A stretch of 64,000 nucleotides of DNA from Druceiella hillmani (GCA_039881145.1 JAYKKI010000074.1:10047501-10111500), one strand, 5' to 3'; numbered from the stretch's first letter, positions 1 through 11,520 are shown. Numbers and translations are program-made. Notes: generated by a model not told the origin, from the sequence alone.

Positions 1-1780
1 TATACCCACTCGCCCGGTAAACATACAAGACGTCTACCCTTTTGATAATTCACTTCTTTAGATATATAACATGGCAGCCATTAACGGTTTTGCAAGTCAC
101 TGAGCCATTCGTTAACCCTAAGCTGAACTTCAAATAATAGGCCGCGAAAAGAATAATTGTTTTCTTTTCTCTTTACCCTTGTTACCTTCAATCACATTGA
201 ACGTTATTAGATTAACTGAGAAAATTATGACGTTACCTTTTCCATTGTACGCCAATCGGTTGGGGTTATTTACTGCCGGCACCTAATTATTTTGATGCCT
301 CTACTCATATAAGTTGGCTGTAAAGGTAAATCCTATCGATAGATCAATGGATAGATGGATTTTAACGCGGAGTTAAAGTAAGAATTGGGCTGACGAATTT
401 CCTGGTTATTCAACGATATTCGATTGGAGTATATTATTTTTATCAAGGTCTTCCGTCATTCTATACGTTTATCATTGTCAGCCGCCTACTTATGGTTACT
501 AGCTAGTACGTTTAAATTTAAATCGAATAAGTTAAGTTATAACTATGAAGTATTTAAACATCGAAAAACTTGTTAAGTGCGAGTAGGATTCATTACATAC
601 TTGGGTACATATAAAAGTTTAAATATTTAAACGTGCTAAGCCTTTCTGTTTATCATATTTCATCATGTAAATATACTGACTAATATATAGTTCACAGACA
701 TAAAAATATCGTGATTTCTCAAAAACATTGTGAATTTAGACAATGGTTTATCTGTTTTTTATAAAATTGTACGTACTCGATTTTTTCAAGATTTTTTATT
801 CTAGAGTTTCAAATATAAGGACTGGTGAGATGGAGATGATGTACATTTTTGCAAATTTCGGTGCAATATGCTACAATAAAAAATATTTCTGAGTTACTTC
901 ACGAGCTTTTTCAAACAAGATACGATACATAAAAAAAATCGAGTGCTTAATTTGCTTCATTTAAATATTACCACACCTTTAAAAATTACCAAATAAATAT
1001 TTCTTTACCAAATAACCATTAATTACCATATAATATTGTTAACTAATACTGTTTTATCGGGTAGTCTACTGTATAACATATATCTTAATATGAACTATTA
1101 CTATGATTGATTTAAAGTTTCCATATCAAAACGATTTCAAAGGAAATCGGTTCTTACATAGACAGAGAATGAATGATCTTAAACGAATTCAATTTTCCTT
1201 TTGAGATACGGAACTCCGAAAAGAATATTTTGACTGAGCCTTTATACAGTATAATTTAAACGAGTTTTTCTAATGTTCCTAACGTAACTAGGGAAATGGA
1301 AAACAACCTGAGTTCCGTGTAATATACATTTTAGTCGCAGAAACGGTTTAACATGGAAAGTTAAAAGATTTTTAGTTGTATAAAATCGTTGCAAACGTAA
1401 CACGAAAAAAAATGTTATTTCCTCTTTGAGCCGTAATTTGCGTGATTTAGTTGAGCACTAATTTTTTTTGCAACCATGGTATTTGATATTATATAAAAGT
1501 TTATAAATATATAAATTAAAAATTATATAATTTATTTTATTACGATATTAGTTTTAACACGTTTTTCCAACATATGTTAAAAGTAGTCCCTCTGACGACC
1601 TCATTAATAATTGTCAATCAGAGAAATGTAATAAATTATTTTTAAGATTATAAAAAGATTGTTAACCAATTGTTTTGGAGTTTATAATTGCTTGTTTGTA
1701 ATTTAAAAACATTATCACATATAGTATTTACTTGTATAGTTAATAAAAATAAAACCTGCTAACTACGAGCAGGACTAAAA
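1..1780. other. AT-rich stretch, no gene seen
   Basis: No open frame of useful length and no recognised repeat. The sequence is strongly AT-rich with scattered homopolymer runs, as expected of intergenic or intronic insect DNA. Confidence 0.6.
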
Positions 1781-1782
1781 TG

Positions 1783-2235
1783 GCGAGGATTGTATACACA
1801 TGCGAACACCTACAAAATATTTAAGAGTGCATAGTATATTTATTTACAAACATTAATTTTTCACAACGTAAATATTTTGCCTACTACAGACCTGAAACAT
1901 GGAGCATATTCAAAAATTACAACATTTAAAATAATCGCTATAAATTTCCAGCAATCCAGTTTTTCACGATTTTTGGCACAGTAGTTTCAAAAAAAAGATG
2001 GAGAATGCTATATTTTTGCAATCGTTTCGAAAATCCTTTCAAGCAATATCCCAAAATTTAAAAAGAAAAATTAGGACATTTATTTATAAAATAACCAGTA
2101 ATAAATAACAATAATCGTATGCGAGTTAATAAGATGTATGACTACGTAAATTTCTAGTTTAAACTTTATACGGTTTCTGAGAAATTTAGCTATGAATATA
2201 GAAAAACGTAAAAATATGGCGCACATTTAAATAAC

Positions 2236-2327
<92 letters not shown>

Positions 2328-2486
2328 ATGCGTGTGTGTGCGAGTTAGCATGTTTTATTACTATGTCAAATTTTAAGTTTCTGTAACAAGCAGTTCCTGA
2401 GAAAAGGGGATGGGCTGATACAGCAGTGATCTTATAAAGATTAAGTTATGCCTTTTGTGCTACGAAACCCTAAAAAATATTATGGT
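1783..2486 (+). repeat. Old interspersed repeat, copy A (GGGTTCCGTA-type family)
   Basis: The left part (1783-1910) aligns by eye with 37262-37380: GCGAGG, then ATTTAAG, AGTGCATAGTAT and CTACAGACCT blocks in the same order. The right part (2338-2476) aligns with 38446-38572, sharing an ACTATG(T/C)CAAATTTTAAG core and a terminal TACGAAACCCTAAAAA-like motif. From memory, lepidopteran genomes hold many repeats that open with GGGTTCCGTA and end with TACGGAACCCTAAAAA, and this looks like a decayed member. It carries no protein-coding frame. The TA array at 2236-2340 lies inside it, so the array probably grew within the element. Orientation follows that remembered consensus. The class (non-autonomous DNA element or LINE fragment) is not resolved. 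Confidence 0.5.
2236..2340. repeat. (TA)n microsatellite with TG-rich 3' end
   Basis: Imperfect TA dinucleotide array with two TACATA interruptions. It passes at about 2315 into a (TG)n run with a single CG-containing interruption. It sits inside the interspersed repeat at 1783-2486. Confidence 0.95.
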
Positions 2487-4995
2487 ACTTATATAAACCT
2501 TTATTACCATATAAGAATAGTAGCAAGACAGTGTTATGCGAGATTACAGTATTAAGTTAATAATGTAAATAACAGTTCAACCAATTATTTCAATAATCTT
2601 AAGCTTAAATAATTTATTAACAGTGTAACTATTTGCAGATACTTTCGATTTATGTTCATATTGTAGAGTAATTTTAGTTACAACATATTTGCTTTTTCGT
2701 CAAAGTAATTAATTTATAAACTGATGTGTAAATAGCGTATTTATTCTCAGATCATTCTTTTTATCTAAGGATGTGCTCCCGCCAAAAGAAACCAAGACAA
2801 GCGTGCCATTGCGTTACTTTTTTTAAAGCAAATCACCTTAAATTAATCTTTTTGACTTCTATCCATATAATATTTGGAAGTCCAAATTTTTAAAATAAAA
2901 TATAATTATCAGACTTAATAACATACTAAGAGCATTTTTCTAGCTCAACTAGTTTAGGTCTTAGTAATAGATATATTTCAATAATTTTGTCACTCGTTCA
3001 TTTACTGATAATCATCACAACCGTTAAGGTTTTTGCGATATTTTAGAGAGCTGAGTATTGCAAGTAGACTGAAGTTTACGTGTAAATAACTAGAGAATTA
3101 AGAACTCCACAACCTTAGTCATTTTGCCCTTACAACTCTAGCGGCGCGTCGCGTAAAAAGGGTAAATTTGGAATGTTCTGCGAGTGAGCAGCCCGAACGG
3201 CAACCTACTGTAATAATTCAGATCCCGTCAAAAATATTTCATGAAAAATGTAGCCAAGACTCACAATCCTTTAACTAACTTACACTATCCTTTAAACAGT
3301 TAAGTTCCAAATTAAGTCCTAAAGAAGCCCTAATTAAATCCACATCTTGGTCAAAAAAAGTAATGGAGCTTAGCAGAATCATGCATCAATAAATACATGT
3401 CACTTTAGTATTATTACAAATACCTAAGTCATCAGGGTTATAATGCAAAACAACCTCTTATAATCTATGGGGTGAGCTGTGAAAAAATAAACTGGTGATC
3501 TATGACAATTTACCATAGTTCTGCGAAACAGCCAATAATTTTCTTTAACCAATATATAGACTTGCTTAAGGCCTGACTCTCCAAGAGATCTCACGATTTT
3601 TTAAATGTCACAAGATAATGAATCCTAGTACCATTTTTTTATAAAATATTTTTAATAGGATTTCAATATTCCCTTTCAACAATGTCATATTTTAAAATAT
3701 TTTTTAATTCGTGGAGCACGCCTGTGTAAATTTTGAACTGATACGAAAAAAAACACAATAAAAATAATGCTTAGTAATGAGTTGGTTTGTGAAATGCTTA
3801 CCGAACCCTACTTTTGCACATTCCAGCAAGTTTTTTACCGATTCCATTTATATTGGCTGTATTATTTTGTATATTATAATTTAAGAAACCAAAAGAACAT
3901 GTTATATTCTCATTAATATTAATTCACTAGTGTAACGAATTCGACTTATGTGTTGTTTTACAATCTAAATAGATGTACTAAACTAATAATGGTATAAGTG
4001 AAGACATTTCCGAAGGCGTGCATTAAGGTTAGTATCCATAAACTATGGAAAATAAATTGACTCTAAAATAATGGTCTCGGAAATGGTGGTTTCAGATTCG
4101 TTTGATGTTCCAAAAATGTTGAAGTATAATAATCATGGTCTAAATGATACCTTATGACGAGACTTAATCACAAAAAAGCATAAGAAACGTTTAAAAAGTG
4201 GGAAGAGCTACAATAGTAGAACATAAAAAATTTTAGTGCTTTGTGTGTACATTATTTTCATCTAGTATTTTCAAGGCGAATCCAAAAAAGAATCCAAAAA
4301 AAAAAGTCTTGCGGAAAATCGAAAAATAGTGGTTTCCATTTTCGGCGAATTGTTTGCCTATTTTTAAGTGTTTACGTTTGGTTTTTTTTTACACTTAGCC
4401 GTAAGCAATTTGAAAGGCGAAAATATGAAAAACCGCATCCGTAATTTTTTGTAGAAAATTTAATGATTTCAAGCAATCTACATGGTTTGCTATGTTATTT
4501 TAAACTGAAAACATCAAATATTTCCAATTTCTTTGTTAGTGATATAAAAAAATTATACTGATTTTATAGTATGCCTTTTTCGTATTCGAATTCTGCTTAC
4601 ATATTATTAAAACATTAAATATCTCAGTAAAGTTACTGCCACGGTAAGACATTTTAAAATGTTAAGTGGTAATTACGTAAGCGTTCGGTAAGAGGGAATG
4701 TTGACGATTATTTTCAACGTTATATAAAATACTAGTGCCGGAATTGTCTACCATTTGTTGTGGTGCGGGCGGCTAAACTCGTGAGTAATGCAACTGTAGT
4801 TTAGAATAAAATGCTGTGCAATAATTAATACATGAACTTGACTGCTTTTAAAATGATATAAAAAGCAGCGCATTGGACTTAACGTGCGCGGCATAATTTG
4901 TTTAGCGTTTATGTTCATTGCTGTGCTCATGTAAGTGGTAACGTAATTATATATAACCTAACTTTTAATCTAGGATGTATATTAGTTATATTTAT
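2487..4995. other. AT-rich stretch, no gene seen
   Basis: Only short AT-biased frames (for example 4241-4444, Lys/Phe/Arg-rich) with no recognisable motif. A small CpG-richer patch around 3138-3210 contains GGCGCGTCGCG, but I cannot assign it. Confidence 0.55.
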
Positions 4996-4999
4996 GTAC

Positions 5000-5183
5000 T
5001 CATTTACTTTAATGTATCTAATTAATACATATGACGGACTTATTGCATCGAGAGCAATCTCTTACAGCCTACCATGAAACCAGTCAAGCCCCGTTCGACG
5101 AACGACCTGGAATCGAACCCGGGTCCCCGCGGTGCACCGCTTCTTCAATAGCCATATACCTCGTGATCAACCCAACACACTAC
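5000..5183 (-). mobile_element. tRNA-derived SINE, minus strand
   Basis: Read on the minus strand, this copy starts near GTTGGGTTGATCAC (5176 downward). It has a perfect Pol III B-box-like GGTTCGATTCC at about 5109-5120, a middle GC-rich part, the motif GTAAGAGATTGCTCTC, CAATAAGTCC, and an AT-rich tail with TTAATTAGATACATTAAAG. The same order occurs on the plus strand at 63771-63955, at roughly 75-80 percent identity by eye, so this is a dispersed family. It has no coding capacity and would depend on a LINE reverse transcriptase. The AGATTGCTCT...CAATAA...CC segment is of a kind seen at the 3' ends of lepidopteran RTE-like elements and SINEs (from memory). The 5' end could extend a few bases past 5183, and the A box is not clear. 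Confidence 0.75.
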
Positions 5184-7228
5184 GGTGACGATATATCATA
5201 ATATATTTTGTTTATATATCGAGTCATCATGTCATCATATCTGTGTCATCATAAACAATACAAACAATCAAATGAACGTTATCTACGTTTCACTTTTTTA
5301 TACGTACCAATTGAAGAATGTTTCTTAATTTTTTTATAAAAACAATAAGCTATGATAAGATCTGTAATTTTTATACATCTCAAATGTTAGCGATGAAAAA
5401 AATAAACTTGTTGGCAATAGAACTCCATACAAACATAGGACCTGGCATAAGTTTAAACATTGCGAATGCTCTGAATGATTCGACGATCGGGCCATTCTCA
5501 ACCAAGTCACAGTGACTGTAGATACCATGTTCTAAAGAATTGCGTGTATATCTACTTTACTACATTGATGCATGCTTACTATCGAAACTATATGTTCTCT
5601 ATTAAACTTCTATGTCCTCCCTATCAAAACCGCAGGTACAGACCGGGCTCAAACTCCACGTACGAGCTATGCAAACTTCTGCGGAGCCTTGTCCTTTGTA
5701 ATGATGAAAACTTTATAATGATAAAAATTTTAATCCATTTCATTACTTTAAAAGAAACTGAAGTTGTATTAGGAATAACTTATTATACAGCTAAGTGAAG
5801 CTATATTCGTTCACTTTCTGAACTAAATATTTACTAAAAAATATGAAATGCTATAATTTTAGGTTTTACAAAAGTATCACCAAGAATATCACACAATCAT
5901 TATAAATATGGAATTTTTCATAAGCGTTTGCACTAACATATCGAGTGACATTTTTTAAATAAAGTCGTAACTTACATTGAATAAAATTCAGTCTTTCCAC
6001 TGCCTAAACTATATTGCTGATAACAAGGCAGTAATTTGAAATAATTGTCGTAACTCCCTGCGAATGTGTTGTCGGGCAAAATTTTATTATATTCTACGCT
6101 ACGTAAATTTACAATTATTTTATTCCATTTGTTACATTGTTACTATCTGTTAACGGAACCGAGCCCATATGAAATTTGTTTTTACACATGAATATAATTA
6201 TCACGTCTTATCATTAAATTACTTAAATATTTAAAATTTATAAAAGAATATCACTTATCAAATTCTATTGGAATCAGACACACATTGGAATCAGACAACA
6301 TATTTAAAAAATGAACACAATAATTGTTTTTCTAATAAAATTAAAATATTTGATTTCAACGGTTTACATTCATTAACAAACAACAACTTTTTCAAAGAGA
6401 GGGAAAGAAATATAATGACCAACATATAAACATTGGTTAATACGCTTGTAAATATTGAAAACTTAACCAACAACTTTTTATTTATTTCAATATTTGAAGG
6501 CATTTACCTCGTTAACAGTGAAGTTTCCACATTCACCATAAATGTTTTACATTCAGTATGATGAGAGGAATAAATGTTGTGATGAATTATCTTAAGAAAA
6601 TGTAGGGTACGTATGTATAAAAAATATTATTAACATATAAAAGTCGACGGGCCTGTAAAATATAAGCAATCGAAAGTTTGGAATTTTGCTTTCAAAATTT
6701 CTGGGACTCTTTATCGCAGATATCGAGTTTTTAGATCATAGGCATCAGCCTCAGTGAGGACTTACGTTTAGGCTTTTGTATTTTATAATTTTTCATATTT
6801 GCTTTGTTTTTCTTCTGTGGCTGCTTACTAGCCTGTAGAACATTATGGCTACGATGGGGAGATATCCTGGGGATTCAAATAGGTTCCTCTTATTTGGTTG
6901 ATTGCGGTAGGAGTGATTGTTAGTCAATATTATAAGTTTGTCTTATTTTATAAAAGCAGTGTTACCTACCTCTTTTTTTCTTTGCAGTTGGATTTGCAGT
7001 TCCTTACGCTTGTTTAAAATTTCGATTGGGTAGAACTACTTTTACTTTTCATAAGCAAATTATCAATTTGATTTACACGCCTATGTTTTAAGTAATTGAG
7101 AAAAAAATAGACATACAAAGATATTTATTATAATAACGGCTAACAAATATTTCAAAGATATTTATTAGCAAATATTGCATATAATAAAGACAAATATCGC
7201 TAACGGTTACACTAACTATACAAGTGAT
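5184..7228. other. AT-rich stretch, no gene seen
   Basis: Open frames at 5318-5515 and 5475-5798 overlap in different frames and show no domain or consistent codon bias, so I do not accept them. The remainder is anonymous AT-rich DNA. Confidence 0.5.
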
Positions 7229-7470
7229 GTTAACCTCTTACAATATACGCCGCCGAGTGTACAAGTGCCGTAGCGCACCATAGCCGGAAAAGGTCGGCGT
7301 AGCGCACCGTAGCCGGGGAAGGGAGCGTGATATAATTATGTAATCCGACTATGCTGATTGTATCTTCATTAAATCGTACGTGCTCGAAATAATTCAATGC
7401 GCTTTATTGAACATAACAATAAAGGGGTATCGGAAGAGTTCGGTTTTTCGGTCGGTGTTTCTCATTGATT
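7229..7470 (+). repeat. GC-richer LTR-like block with a short tandem repeat
   Basis: This block is clearly more GC-rich than its surroundings. It opens with TGTTAACC, contains two copies of a roughly 29-bp unit (GTAGCGCACC(A/G)TAGCCGG then GGTCGG or GGGAAGG, about 7269-7325), and has a TATAATTATG-like stretch and an AATAAA at 7420-7425. TGTT start, TATA-like stretch and polyadenylation signal in this order fit a solo LTR or LTR fragment, for example of a BEL/Pao or Ty3 element. I cannot find a convincing CA end with a target-site duplication, so the class is an inference. A 31-bp part of it (7343-7373) recurs at 7856-7886. Confidence 0.3.
7343..7373 (+). repeat. 31-bp direct repeat, left copy
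   Basis: The sequence beginning ATCCGACTATGC and ending CTTCATTAAA is found unchanged at 7856-7886. The two copies flank the palindromic element. Confidence 0.9.
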
Positions 7471-7652
7471 AATCATGAGATTTAATTTTGAAGGAGATTC
7501 AATTGCCTCCGGAATTTAGAGTGCGTTCGCTTCTTTGAACATTAACGATCCAACCGAAATGTAATTTTCAATTTTGGTTGCGATTTTTTGTAATCAACAA
7601 TTAAATGAAACTACGTGATGTAGTATTATTTCTACTTTCTTCAAGTTCTTTA

Positions 7653-7694
7653 CCACGACCTAGGTTTCGTTATATTACAACATCTTCAGGTGGG
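7653..7694 (-). other. Hammerhead-ribozyme-like motif (copy 1, left arm)
   Basis: On the minus strand this reads CCAC-CTGAAGA-T-GTTGT-AAT-ATAAC-GAAAC-CTAGGTC-GTGG. It can be laid on a type I hammerhead: helix I CCAC/GTGG, core CUGANGA, helix II GUUGU against AUAAC (one mismatch here), core GAA(A), helix III ACC/GGU with a two-base loop, and cleavage triplet GUC. The misfit is one extra U between the CUGAAGA core and helix II. This arm and the left arm of copy 3 keep the canonical CUGANGA. The homology is inferred by eye. Confidence 0.4.
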
Positions 7695-7733
7695 CTATTA
7701 GCAAAGATCTTAGCAAAGATCTTTGCTAATAGC

Positions 7734-7774
7734 TCACCTGAGGTGTTGTAATACAACGAAACCTAGGTCGTGGT
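7734..7774 (+). other. Hammerhead-ribozyme-like motif (copy 1, right arm)
   Basis: The mirror of the left-arm motif, on the plus strand: CTGA at 7738-7741, a perfect GTTGT/ACAAC stem with an AAT loop, GAAAC, CTAGGTC and GTGG. The core reads CTGAGGT where CTGANGA is expected, so A9 is replaced and this copy would probably be impaired if the motif is a ribozyme. Confidence 0.35.
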
Positions 7775-7855
7775 ATAGAACTTAAAGAAAGTAGAAATAA
7801 TACTTCATCACGTAGTTTCATTTAATTGTTGATTACAAAAAATGCGGTTTTTAAA

Positions 7856-7886
7856 ATCCGACTATGCTGATTGTATCTTCATTAAA
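7856..7886 (+). repeat. 31-bp direct repeat, right copy
   Basis: Identical to 7343-7373. It is bracketed by two copies of GCGGTTTTTAAA (7844-7855 and 7904-7915), which suggests the right flank of the palindromic element is a patchwork of duplicated pieces. Confidence 0.9.
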
Positions 7887-7916
7887 ATTAATTGCGGTTT
7901 TTAAATATATAATATA

Positions 7917-8930
7917 TACTTTCAGGCCTATAACAGAGTACATAACTTAAAATATTCAAAATTATAAAACTTAGGTTAATCGCTATAATTTGTCTAGTCA
8001 TACTCTACAAACAAGTTCATTATTTTTGTCTTAGGAGATTCGAAAATAGGGCAAGAGTGTCAGAGAAAGCAACTTAAAACTCTGAAAAGATCTTCAGTTG
8101 CCTAAATAATCAATTCAAATGATACTTTATGTGGTATTTAAAATATAAAAAGAAGTATGTTTCATTACTTAATTTGCATTCCCTGCGGTTACCATATAAA
8201 TATTTGAATTACTAAGTTTTATAAATGTTACTGTATTTTATGCTACACTATATTTCAAGTGTCCAACTTAAACGCTTTCTGATATTATCGGTTATAATAG
8301 ACAGACGGACGAGTACTTGCATAATTGCATAATATTTCCGTTTTTTTTTAGAATACGAAACTCTAGAAAAATATCAGCTCGGCTGTAATTTAATTAATAT
8401 CACCTATTGGTTACATACCTCATTTCTAAGGAAAATTCAATATGAGAAGTCTTGGCAAGCAAATTTGCGAACAAGACGCTGGTATAAAATAAACAGATAA
8501 ATGCAATTTAAGCTACACCTGCTTCTATGCAGTCGAAATATGAATTTAAGTTTATGTAAATTATAAATATTAAACGCGTCGCAAAATTTGTTCATTCTAA
8601 TAATCAATCCCTTAAAATTAAATATTCGGACTCCGAATACAAATTGAGAATTAAAGCTACAAAACCTTCTACAGGACAATATCGAATGGATTTATCTAAA
8701 TTGGAAGCTAAATGTTATCGTCTAAATACGGAAAAGGGACTCCGGGAGGACCCTGAGGACACGCAGAAATTCAATTGACAAATAATACAATAAGCGAGGT
8801 CGATTGGCATTAGTTCCTCTCGCTAACCTCTCACACTCCGCTTTTCTGGATAATTTTAATGACCGACCGCTCGTTCGATGGTGCGAAGTAGGTGTTAAGA
8901 AATTCATTATATTTCATATTCACAATAAAA
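7917..8930. other. AT-rich stretch, no gene seen
   Basis: Only short frames such as 8437-8679 and 8722-8907 (minus strand), without motifs. Nothing else is recognised. Confidence 0.5.
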
Positions 8931-8934
8931 TATA

Positions 8935-9020
<86 letters not shown>
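8931..9020. repeat. (TA)n microsatellite
   Basis: TA dinucleotide array interrupted once by an (AC) run at about 8982-8990. It produces poly-Ile/Tyr frames on both strands, which are not genes. Confidence 0.95.
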
Positions 9021-9023
<3 letters not shown>

Positions 9024-10780
9024 AATGTATATATCTGTAAAAAATTTAAAAGGAATGCTGCATACCGTGAAATATTTCAAATCTTATATATACCTAAACC
9101 TATACGGAACCTGCACTGCTATAGTGCATATTCTACTCGTAATTAACAGGTTTTCAAAATTCCTTATCTCAATGAAAAAAATGAGATCTTCAAATGTGTC
9201 CACTCGTCGTCGGTCCATTTGTCATAGATCTTTTCTTTGGAAACGTTTTGATCTGGGACTATAAAATGCGACAAATTGATAAATCATATTAACCCATCAA
9301 TCATATCAATAGATACCGCTGCAAATCGTCGGTACTGCCAAAGTAAAAATGAAAAAAAACATTATTAGAAGTTTAGCTAAGTTCATCGAAAATAATATGG
9401 CAATGATTATAAATTCCATAATTTTGAGAAAATCCACGACATGTTTTCACCCATGAAATATATACTATACAATTTAGTAAATATAATATCAATATTTTTA
9501 AGTAGAATAATGAAAAATTATGTACCCTTAAATGTTTATTGTACCTATGCTTCATTTTATATGGAACTTTCGTGGTGCAAGTTTTGTTCATGCTTAACAG
9601 GTCTGTGCCAAATTTATATTATGTATATAATTTTAGAAATATCATTTCATTTATGTTATGATAATTTCATAATCCATTTTATAATTGATATTAAAAAATA
9701 CTATATTTAAAAAAAAACAATTGCAAAAATTATGTAACTTTCATATATACTATTAAATATCTAAAGAACATTACATTACACACCTTAGTCAATAAAATTT
9801 TCAAAAAAGTTTTCCCTTCGTGATCTTCCTAATTATATACTTGATATTAAAAGCGACCCATTCTAAAACCTTCGCTTCAAACAAAGCGATATTTACATTT
9901 AAAAAACTCGTTTAAATCTTTTCTTGAAGATGTTTTATAGTATCTGATCCATATAAGTACGAAGATGGATGCCATAAGCCAGCCTCAATTCAGACGATCT
10001 AACTCCGGGCGGCTTCAATCTGTATGCGACTTGAAATTATGGTAGCGGTGGAAATACAGAAGTAGACGAAAGTAATCTTTGCGTACATCAATATAAGCCC
10101 TCTAGATTTTGATTTAGAAAGACTTTTCTTCACACCACTTTTCGACTCACCGCCTCTCTTGAGACGCGGTTATTATAACTATGACAACAATAAGTACGCC
10201 ATCCACTAGTGGAGCTATGTAAAGAGGTGTCTGTTGGTTACAATCTACACTATATAACTCGAAAAACGCTGATATTGGTAATAACGAATGTCTATTTAAT
10301 GATGTAAGGCCAACCTCGCCAAACGGAGCAAAGATTTGGATATCAACTGCACATGTGGCTCTGGGACATCATCTCGTCTATCTTAACCTGGCTGCGCGTG
10401 CACCCTGTAAGACCTGAAGGAGTTCCACGAGAAAGCATTTCTGTAGCTCAGCAATAGAACTTGACTTGGGTTTCGAACAAGGATATTAATGAATAAGCTT
10501 GCAAACTAAAGCTAGCTTTACCATTTCATAGTCTAATAGACCACTAAAATCCTGCTAATACCGTTTTTTATAAATATATTTGCACACTTAACCTTTGGCC
10601 ATTAAATGACCTGATAGAAAATTTCATTGCACTATTTAAAATGCACATAACATCCTCTATTGATGTACATAGATATACTTTACATTTGTGTATTCATGAA
10701 GCTTCTAGTGGCTAGGTACTTCTTTACTGTTTTACTAATTCAATATAACTTGCAACTTTGTGGAAAAAACTACTGGAAAT
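9021..10780. other. AT-rich stretch, no gene seen
   Basis: Nothing recognised. Between about 9950 and 10450 GC content rises modestly, with AACTCCGGGCGGCTTC at 10001. The phrase ACTCCGGGCGGCTT also occurs at 47570, so this may be decayed repeat DNA, but the match is only 14 bases. Confidence 0.4.
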
Positions 10781-10819
10781 GTACGAGATGTTTTGGTGTG
10801 CCACCAAAACATCTCGTAC
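10781..10819. repeat. Perfect 18-bp hairpin at the 5' truncation of a retroelement
   Basis: GTACGAGATGTTTTGGTG, loop TGC, then the exact complement CACCAAAACATCTCGTAC. Read onward, the right arm encodes PPKHLV and continues into the reverse-transcriptase relic, so the left arm is an inverted copy of the first 18 bases of that truncated element. Confidence 0.9.
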
Positions 10820-11520
10820 ACCTACAGACAACCTCCTTCCCGATAACTTCTATCCCAAAGCAGGGATCCGCTAAGGGTGTATAGCATCGCATCTCCTATT
10901 TAACACCTACAACGAGCTCGTGATGCGAATCATTCTGGAAAACTGGAATGATGGTGTTGCGGTTGGTGGCGACAAAATCGCAAATCTGCGTTACATTATG
11001 GAGGAATCGCAACTTAACTAAAGCCACTAAGACATTAGCTTTCTCCATATTTTTATACACATCCGAGACATGGGCATTGTGAGAACTGGAAAAATGGAAA
11101 ATAGATACCCTAGAGATAGGTGCTGGAGGAAAATGCTGGGAGTGTCATAGATAGAATTTCATACAAACATACTTCAAGAACTCGGCATCACGGAGCGTCT
11201 ATCAACCCTAGTACAGCCTCGAATTTTGAAGTTCTTTGACCATGTCTTGAGGAGAAACTATGACTCCATAAAGGGTTTGGTGATCAAGGAAAGGGTGAAA
11301 GGAAACAGACCGCGTGGCAGATCATCCATACGATGGGATGATCAAATAAAATCAGCGGTTGGAGACCCTCTACATAAATACACTAGGATGTTGGCAAATA
11401 GGTTAAGATGGCAAGAAATTGTGAGGAAGGTCACATCAACCACGAATGACGATGTAGCCTCATCATGACCACGACCGCTCTGTCAAGAGCGACACGATTG
11501 AGAAATGCAATATAAGGGTA
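10797..11520 (+). pseudogene. 5'-truncated non-LTR retrotransposon relic (reverse transcriptase C-terminal part)
   Basis: Fragments of a LINE open frame lie in order on the plus strand. 10794-10884 encodes GVPPKHLVHL followed by SIPKQGSAKGV, like the segment before the RT RxGVRQGC box. 10899-10994 encodes FNTYNELVMRIILENWNDG, then VAVGGDKIANLRY, matching the palm stretch that ends just before the YADD catalytic box. 11088-11120 encodes ELEKWKIDTLE. 11121-11468 encodes CWRKMLGVS, a stop, then LQELGITERLSTL, FFDHVLRR, RPRGRSSIRWDDQIKSAVGD and a tail ending VASS. The YADD box and several hundred bases after it are missing between 10995 and 11087. There are at least three frame changes and one in-frame stop at 11154. 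The C-terminal region is of a type common in lepidopteran RTE-like endonuclease-reverse transcriptase proteins (from memory). An untranslated tail probably runs to about 11520. The relic is dead and 5'-truncated, beginning in the hairpin at 10781-10819. Confidence 0.8.

Larger units (their letters stand above)
7583..7843. mobile_element. Long palindromic (foldback) element, copy 1
   Basis: A near-perfect inverted repeat of about 260 bp with arms of roughly 110-120 bp around a centre at 7705-7725. The outer arms read TTTTTTGTAATCAACAATTA on the left and its complement on the right. Inward come AAATGAAACTACGTGATG, TAGTATTATTTCTACTTTC, TACCACGACCTAGGTTTCGT, TTACAACATCTTCAGGTGGG and CTATTAGCAAAGATC. 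No protein is encoded. Three related copies lie at 43894, 46346 and 54992, so it is a mobile family, structurally a MITE or foldback element. Because each arm also carries a hammerhead-like motif (separate entries), it could instead be an inverted pair of Penelope-type terminal repeats. This is the most complete copy, and arm divergence is only a few bases. Confidence 0.85.

Noticed and set aside
5100..5183. A tRNA gene, from the GGTTCGATTCC box
   Set aside because: No acceptor stem or cloverleaf can be formed, and the same sequence recurs at 63771 with a LINE-like tail, so it is a SINE.
5475..5798. 107-codon frame next to a 65-codon frame in another phase
   Set aside because: No shared reading, motif or family resemblance. 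The overlap of frames on both strands suggests chance.
8831..9146. Poly Ile-Tyr proteins on both strands, and similar frames at 17437-17652 and 53551-53886
   Set aside because: These are translations of TA microsatellites.
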